A DNA stretch of 64,000 nt from Parus major (lineage: Eukaryota; Chordata; Aves; Passeriformes; Paridae): contig NC_031770.1 of NCBI RefSeq assembly GCF_001522545.3, forward strand, positions 27,584,763 through 27,648,762, read 5' to 3'. This document shows positions 57,847 through 64,000 of the stretch, in pieces (position 1 is the stretch's first letter; each line of letters starts with the position of its first letter). The notes under the pieces are model-generated. The model was not told the DNA's origin. It ran no database searches and was given only the letters and a program-made list of their open reading frames with translations. Made by a program: the position numbers and the translations under genes.

Positions 57847-59544
57847 GACATCAGTATCTTGCTCATGTGCTAAAAGCTTGATTTTTATTTCAGGAATTTA
57901 CCTGTTCAAGCACTTTTTTTCTTTTTCAGTTTTTCTCTGTGTACTACATAACCACAGTGTGGACACTGATAGAGATATTTGCATGTTCTTTTAATTGGTC
58001 AGCCTAAATAGCATGAAATAATCTATATTAAAAGAGTAGATACATACTGTTACCTATTTCCCAGATGCACTTATCTTTATTTATTTAAATTTTAAATTAA
58101 GCTGTATTTTCTTTGAAAGTAAAGATCTGGAGTTAGTTCAAAAAATTACTCTGGATATAACAAAAAAGCACCATCATACTAGGTGTTGGTTTAATTTTCA
58201 TGCTGTCTAAAGCCCACCTGCCCGCAGAAACTATATCGGAGTCTCTGAGCTGCTTGTTTACTTTCTGGCAGATTTCACTAAATGGAGAACGTCCTCCAGG
58301 GCACACATTTAGAAATTGACTAAACTCTTTCAATTTGAATTCTCATTTTTCAGTTGGCTGAATAATAGTCTAAGTATGAACCTGCAGCTTGAAAAGAAGA
58401 ATGCAGCTGTCTGCAAAATGTCACGTGGAAAGAAAATTTTTTCTCCTTTCTGTACAGGAGACAATGGGGTCTAGAGTCAGCTGTGGTTCATCAGTTAATC
58501 AATGGAGTGAGGAAAAGAGACAGAATTTTTTAATAGTCCAGATGAACTGAAAGGTTGATGAAGGCTCTTAATATCTGAAATCCATTCACACAAAGCAGCC
58601 AGGTGGTTTATTCAGTCTTTCCTAGGAGAAAAGCTGTTTATTCCACTACAAAGAGTCTCGGAGTAGGGCCAGGATTTGTCTGACTCATGGAAACAGATGG
58701 GCAGAAGCTGCTCATTCCATTATCCCTTGAGCTGTGCTTGTTCTGTCAGCATCCTGGCATCTTATCTTCAGGGCTGTGTTGCTGTGGGCACCTGGAATCA
58801 CATGTTCCCTTCCACTACCAGTTTTTCTCTGTAAAGAACAAAGTGGAAGTGACAACTTTTGTTATGTCCATGGCTGAAGTGTACCCAGCAATGTGTTACA
58901 CAGTGTTTTTAAATAGTAAAATAGAATAATCCATACCTATTATACCCAGGTTTAAAACAGAGATGGACAAGCATCTCAGTAGCTGGACTCTAATAATAGT
59001 TGAAGCAGTGGTGCTGATTCATGCCTTTTGAGACAGGAACCTGGCTAAGTACGTTAACTTGTTCTTTCAATGAGTTCTGAGTACTTATTGAACTTGCATG
59101 TCTCAAAAATGCCTAAGCTTGCATTTTCTTCTTGACATTTCCAACTGAATGAAATAAAGAAATTTGCTTCAAAACCAAGGAAATTTCCACTGAGTTTTAA
59201 GACTTTAGAAGCATTATAGATTTGTCTAGAAAGAGGGCCAAATTCCTGTTTATTGTGTCTCAAGCTGTCTACATCTTCCTGTGGCAATTTGTCTTAGAAG
59301 ACATTAATATTTCAAGTTAGCAGGAGGCTTTGATGAATATGCAAAAAGGCCAGACTGGCCTTGTCATTTGTCTTGCTGTAAACAGAGCTACAGACATAGG
59401 GAACTTTCAGTCCCATTCCTCTCTGCAGGCCACAGGTGCATGCTTCTGTGGTCTCATCCAGCACCAGAGCTCTGCCCTTTTTACTGAGCAAGAGAGATGA
59501 GCACTCTGGAGATGGTAAGTTATCTTTAAACTGAAATACTTGAT
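57847..59544. other. No recognisable gene or repeat
   Basis: About 1.7 kb, AT-rich. The longest frame is 80 codons (58687-58929), with no recognisable features. Confidence 0.5.
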
Positions 59545-59763
59545 ATCAGGGAGAAATTCTTTACCGTGAGGGTAGAGAAGCACTGGAACAGGCTTCCCAG
59601 AGAAGTTGTGGATGCTTCATCCCTGAAATGTTCAAGGCCAGGCTGAATGGAGCTCTGAGAAGACTTGTATAGTGAGAGGCATCCTGCCCAAGAGAAGGAA
59701 TTGGAATGAGAGGATCTTTAAGGTCCATTCCAACCCAAACCATTCTATGACTCTATGATTCTA
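59545..59763 (+). mobile_element. CR1 LINE 3' end, typical avian form
   Basis: The sequence follows the CR1 3' end closely. GGGAGAAATTCTTTACCGTG is at 59549-59568, followed by GCACTGGAACAGGCTTCCCA (59580-59599), GAAGTTGTGGATGC and CCCTGAAATGTTCAAGGCCA (59621-59640). Then come AGGATCTTTAAGGTCCATTC (59711-59730) and CAACCCAAACCATTCTATGA. It ends with CTATGATTCT, the short 8-base terminal repeat typical of CR1. About 219 bp remain, so it is 5'-truncated, as most CR1 copies are. The minus-strand 60-codon frame inside is not a gene. Confidence 0.93.
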
Positions 59764-62700
59764 ATAAGGTCACAAGGAGACAAGACAATTACAGGTCCTT
59801 TCACATCTGTTGATGTTTGCCTCCTGCTCTGCCAAATCCCTTTCTTTTGTGAAGAGTAGACTTGAGATGCTGCCAATCAACTTAGCTACATGCCCTGTAC
59901 AATTCGTGGCTTCCACCCCCAACAGCCTGATGTGACCTTGGCTTCAGTGCAATCCACGTGTATGGCACTGTACGAATCAGCCTGACATAACTTTCATATG
60001 GACTGAGTCTAACACTCAGCCCTAGCCCTAGATCTGCTTCACATGAACATCTCTCCCTACATTATATACCTGTTCCCCCTTGGAAAGAGAGAGGTTATGT
60101 GAAAAGTTATGCATGCAGCAAAATACGCTGTTCCAGCCCAAGCAAGTCTGACTGCTCTGTGGTGCACGGGATGCACAATACCTGTAAGAGGCTTGTTTTG
60201 GGATACACGGCAAATGAGAAAGGGGATATGACACTATTTCATGTGCTCCAAACTTTTCTGACTCAAGTCACCCCATTTATCTTTCTAACCACATGGTTAT
60301 GAAAAAAATCCCATTTGATTCCCATGGTTTCCACCAGGTAACACATGGCAAGTCAAGCAACAGCCATGGGCTTTAGGTTTCATCATCTTTGAAGATTGTA
60401 AAAATAACTGAGAAGTTGTTACAGCATGAGTTGTTCTGGCATATTACATTACAGACAGCAGGTGTCTGAAATATGTGGCACAGTATCTAAAATGCATAAT
60501 AATGTTATAAAATATAAAAGGATATTACAAAATTGTACAGTTTAGATGGGAGATAAAATACATGATTTGACATGCCATATATCTTCATTTTTTTCTTTCC
60601 AGGAAAATTTTAATCTGAATACATTATTTCTAAGAAGTATTTGAAGTACTCTGCTGTAGAGTCATACAGTCTAGGGAAACAAAAGGGAGGGAAAGGGGAC
60701 AAAAACCAAAAAGAAATGAAGGCAGGATTTTGAGCTCACAAGTGAGAAAGTTTCCTTGTAGCAAATTGAGTTATTTCATTTTTTTTTTCCATTCTAATTA
60801 GCAAGATATACATCTGACCCAGGTATCTTTCTAACTTCTTATCAGATCATTTACATATTCATGGTACAATATCTGAGTGTAGCTACTGAACACACTAGTA
60901 AGTAAGTGCAGACCACTCTTTTTGCAGGGACATGAGCCACAAACCTCAGGGAATCCAAAGGTCTGGGGTTTGAAGGACAGGAAGCTGGCTGGAATATGAA
61001 ATTTAGGCTTCGAAGAGGAGTTGGCATACAGTTAAGGGATTAGAAATAGAGACAGTAAGAGTCTGTCATGTATCCTTCATAAATGCTTTTAGTTTCTGCC
61101 TTCACTTCTATCCCACAACAAAGCAACAAGCATCTGAAGAGAGTGGCAGGGTCCTGTGACATATTTAAGTCATCTAAAGTCTCAGAGGGGCTCTGGATAT
61201 GACAGCATAGTACCTCTGGGAAGCCAGAACCATCACTTCTAGCAGTTTTATGTTCTCTCAAAGTTTGATTGCAAAAATAAAATGAATGCAATGACATTTT
61301 GGGAAGTCTCTCCATGACAAGTATGTGAAGTACATCTGTGAGCTCATACAGGGTCATAGCAAGTCCCTAAGACGCAGTTCATCTTGAAGAATAGCATACA
61401 GTTCTCTCATCCCAGAAACAGTGGCAGGATAAAAAATATGGCTCAAGGGAACTACTTACTTTTTCAGTTTATTGGTATTTACATTGGTATCTCCTCATTG
61501 CGTAGGCTTAGCTGTTCTGACGGGCATCTTTAGAAGCCATGTACTCTTCATCAAACATCTACTCTGGGAAGAGCACAAGAGTTTGATTTCCCTAACACTG
61601 ACCATGCCCATGGGGACAAACCCCCCAGGTATTTATTATAAACAACCTTCCTTTGTAAGCAAGAGCATAATATGGTGTGGGTCCACCATCACTTAAAAAG
61701 CATGGGTGAAGAATGTTGGGTGAAGACTGAACCCAGTCACCTGGGTCCATCCCAGTTAATGTGCAGTACCTGATAGTCCTATGGGATCACTCCCTCAGTC
61801 TGCAGACATTGGAGAGAAAGAGAGAGGGAGTTTTCATGGCATGACTTACATCTTGGTTGTGTTGAATCTTCTCTGGAGATCCTTCTATTTTGCTTTGATG
61901 CTTGAGGGAGTTTAAAGCAAGAAAATTCCCAAATAGCATGTTTTAGATAAGTTCTTCTAGTTAGGTGAAATGCATCTTTTCTGCACTCTTCTGTTTAAAA
62001 AGTGGCATTTGTCTTTGTTAAAATGTCTTTGCCTAATGTCTCAAATGTCACCATGTAAATAAAGTGTTATTTATTAACACTCATTAAACACCTGCCTTCC
62101 TTTTTGCTATCATGGATGAATGAATAGAATAGAGTTTCTTCATGCAATTTTCAAAGGCTTAGGAGCAGAGAAGATTGATTTGATTTAAAACTAAACCTCT
62201 TTTTGTGAATCTGCAGCACAGCAAGAACCAGAGGTTACAGGGGAACCTCAGCTCATTCATTTGCCCAGTGCAGCCAGCCCCACACCACAGCTTTCATCAC
62301 TTTAGCCATCAGAACTGACTCCTAACACTGCTTCAGCTTCCGTAAGACTTCCTTTCACTATTTCCTTTTCCTAATGCGTGCTGCAACAGCACAGGTGTGA
62401 GCAAGTTTCCTGAAACACCAACACATAGTTTTGCTTCTCTGTCATCTTATTTTCCATTTATACCAAGGAGATATTTGTATCTTAATAATCTGGGTGCTGT
62501 GATAGAATCTAGCATTTAGAAGATGTTTTCAGCTCCTTGTGAGGGGAGTATACCTGCATACCAAATGAGGAATTGTTGGGAAGACTGTGAGAAAAAATGA
62601 CCTGCAGAGCCTGAAAATGCAGTCAAGTCAGGGCAGTAGAAGTCAATGCAGTAGAAGTGAATCACAGCAGACAAAGCTAGAAGCAGTAAAGACAGAGAAG

Positions 62701-64000
62701 GCAAAGTGTGCTTAGAAAAGGAAAAAAGAAGCTTCTAAGTGCTTTCCAGTCTTGCCAGAGAAGATTAGCTCCAAATGAGGTGGTCAGGGAAGACCTTCAA
62801 ATGTGACCATTCAAAGGAATTTTCCTATTTATATATTTGATTTCCCTCATAGTTCCTTATGAGTGCTTTCCTCTCAGGGATATACATATCACCCTTATGC
62901 TACATAAATTTAAGTGTCAAAAGAGATCCAAATCCCTGGCCAGTTTACCAGTTAAACATTATATATGAAAATGTAGGTGCCAAATACAGGCAGCCATACA
63001 GAAATACAGGGTTTCTGTGTGACAACTATATTATCTTTCCTTAAAAATAACCTCTTAATACATTTTTTTTAGTCAATCCCCAAGTAAGCAGAAGGCTGAG
63101 GGAGGTCAAAGAGCAGCTTGTCCTCTTGTGGATGAGCAGGAGGCAGAATCACAAACACAAACACTGTGACCTCTCAGCAGAGAGGGGTCATTTCCCTGCC
63201 TTCTCCCAGGTGAGCAACAGCACACGCCCATAAAACTGCAGAACTGAAGCACAGAGCCTGCTCTAACATTTCCCTGTGCCCTCCCACTGCCAGTGCAGCA
63301 CTGAGACCTAGCTGTCTCCTAGGCTGGGCTCTGTTTTGGAAGCAGGACTGGCAGAATCTGATGGCACTAACCTCTGTTTTGTCCAGTAGCTTGTGCTGAG
63401 CATCAGCCCTTTCAGCTTAACATGCAGCAGGTTTCATCATAGGCTGGTCAATAAAGTTATTGAGCCCTTGTTTTCTTTCAAGCTCTGTTAAAGCCATGAG
63501 CATGACCTACTCCCAAAGCCAGGTTCTCTTTAAATGTGGGGGAGGATGTTGTATTATTTTTACTTCTCCAGACCTTTATCTTCTCATAGAGAATAGAGAC
63601 AATTTCTCAACACTTCAAAGCATATTCTGTTATTGCAGGTATGACATACATAGGTTGTCCTCATCTATTCATTCTCTGCTTGCCATGGCTTTTGTCATCC
63701 CAGTTTCTGCCAGCTCCACAGGAAACTCCAGTACTCGTTCATTGTATGCAGCCCCCACCTTCTCCCTTTCTGTCACCGCTCCTTACATGCACCTTGCACC
63801 CTCCCCCTTCATGAGTGGGTGTCCTTCATGCCACACAACTCCCTTCCTCCCTACAAAATGCTTCATTCTCAAGTATCCCTCATACATTTTTCTTTACTTA
63901 AAAAAACCCTCTTGTAATACACCCCTACTTCTTTTGCTGATGTGCCTTTACTGTCTTTTACCTGCTGGATTCTGCAGCATCTCTTTTGTATTGATTCCCT
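59764..64000. other. No recognisable gene or repeat
   Basis: About 4.2 kb without a gene or interspersed repeat that I can name. The longest frame is 105 codons (61040-61357, minus), with no domain. The last kilobase is slightly more pyrimidine-rich. Undetected old repeats or unique regulatory sequence are possible. Confidence 0.5.

Overview
The window looks like non-coding bird DNA, most likely from a songbird. Three things point there. One LINE ends in the avian CR1 terminal signature (59545-59763, closing on repeats of ATTCTATG type). Older CR1/L3-like pieces of the kind common in birds and reptiles are present. The dominant feature is a dense set of single (solo) LTRs of avian ERVK-like and ERVL-like retroviruses. 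Base composition is AT-rich, and I found no convincing host exon, tRNA, rRNA or other structural RNA gene. The open frames are short, mostly under 100 codons, and none has a recognisable host domain or any sign of constraint that I can see. This is a gene desert or the inside of a very large intron; the sequence alone does not say which.

Layout. 1-~770: the 3' edge of a provirus that extends off the left side (end of an open frame, polypurine tract, 3' LTR). 2700-5986: an LTR cluster with one short ERVK-like solo LTR and then an ERVK-like LTR split by two later LTR insertions. 6085-8760: two LINE remnants. 8760-16248: plain AT-rich DNA with one long TAA microsatellite. 16255-16891: a solo LTR with a CTTCAT expansion. 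16900-26500: nothing recognised apart from small hairpins and a 37-base poly-A. 26526-27175: an ERVK-like solo LTR. 30720-32340: an old minus-strand CR1 in pieces with a younger CR1 piece between them. 32421-34354: two ERVL-like solo LTRs in opposite orientation. 37189-39935: three LTRs. 47711-48308, 50247-51012, 54316-54720, 56215-~56841 and 57275-57840: further solo LTRs. 59545-59763: the most typical avian CR1 3' end. 59764-64000: nothing recognised.

Most LTR boundaries were set by finding the target-site duplication (TSD) around a TG...CA element. Nine insertions have perfect 5- or 6-bp duplications: GTTACT, CCAAT, ATACC, ACTTCC, CAGGC, CAGTC, CCTGAA, GGCCC, plus a perfect 5-bp core CTTGG inside a 5/6 match. 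These support independent insertion followed by LTR-LTR recombination to solo form. The longest-lived structure is at 3456-5986, where removing two nested LTRs restores a continuous older LTR.

No genes work together here, and I found no candidate for a new biological system. The most informative content is the insertion history: order of insertion, shared families, and tandem repeats that have changed within LTR U3 regions.
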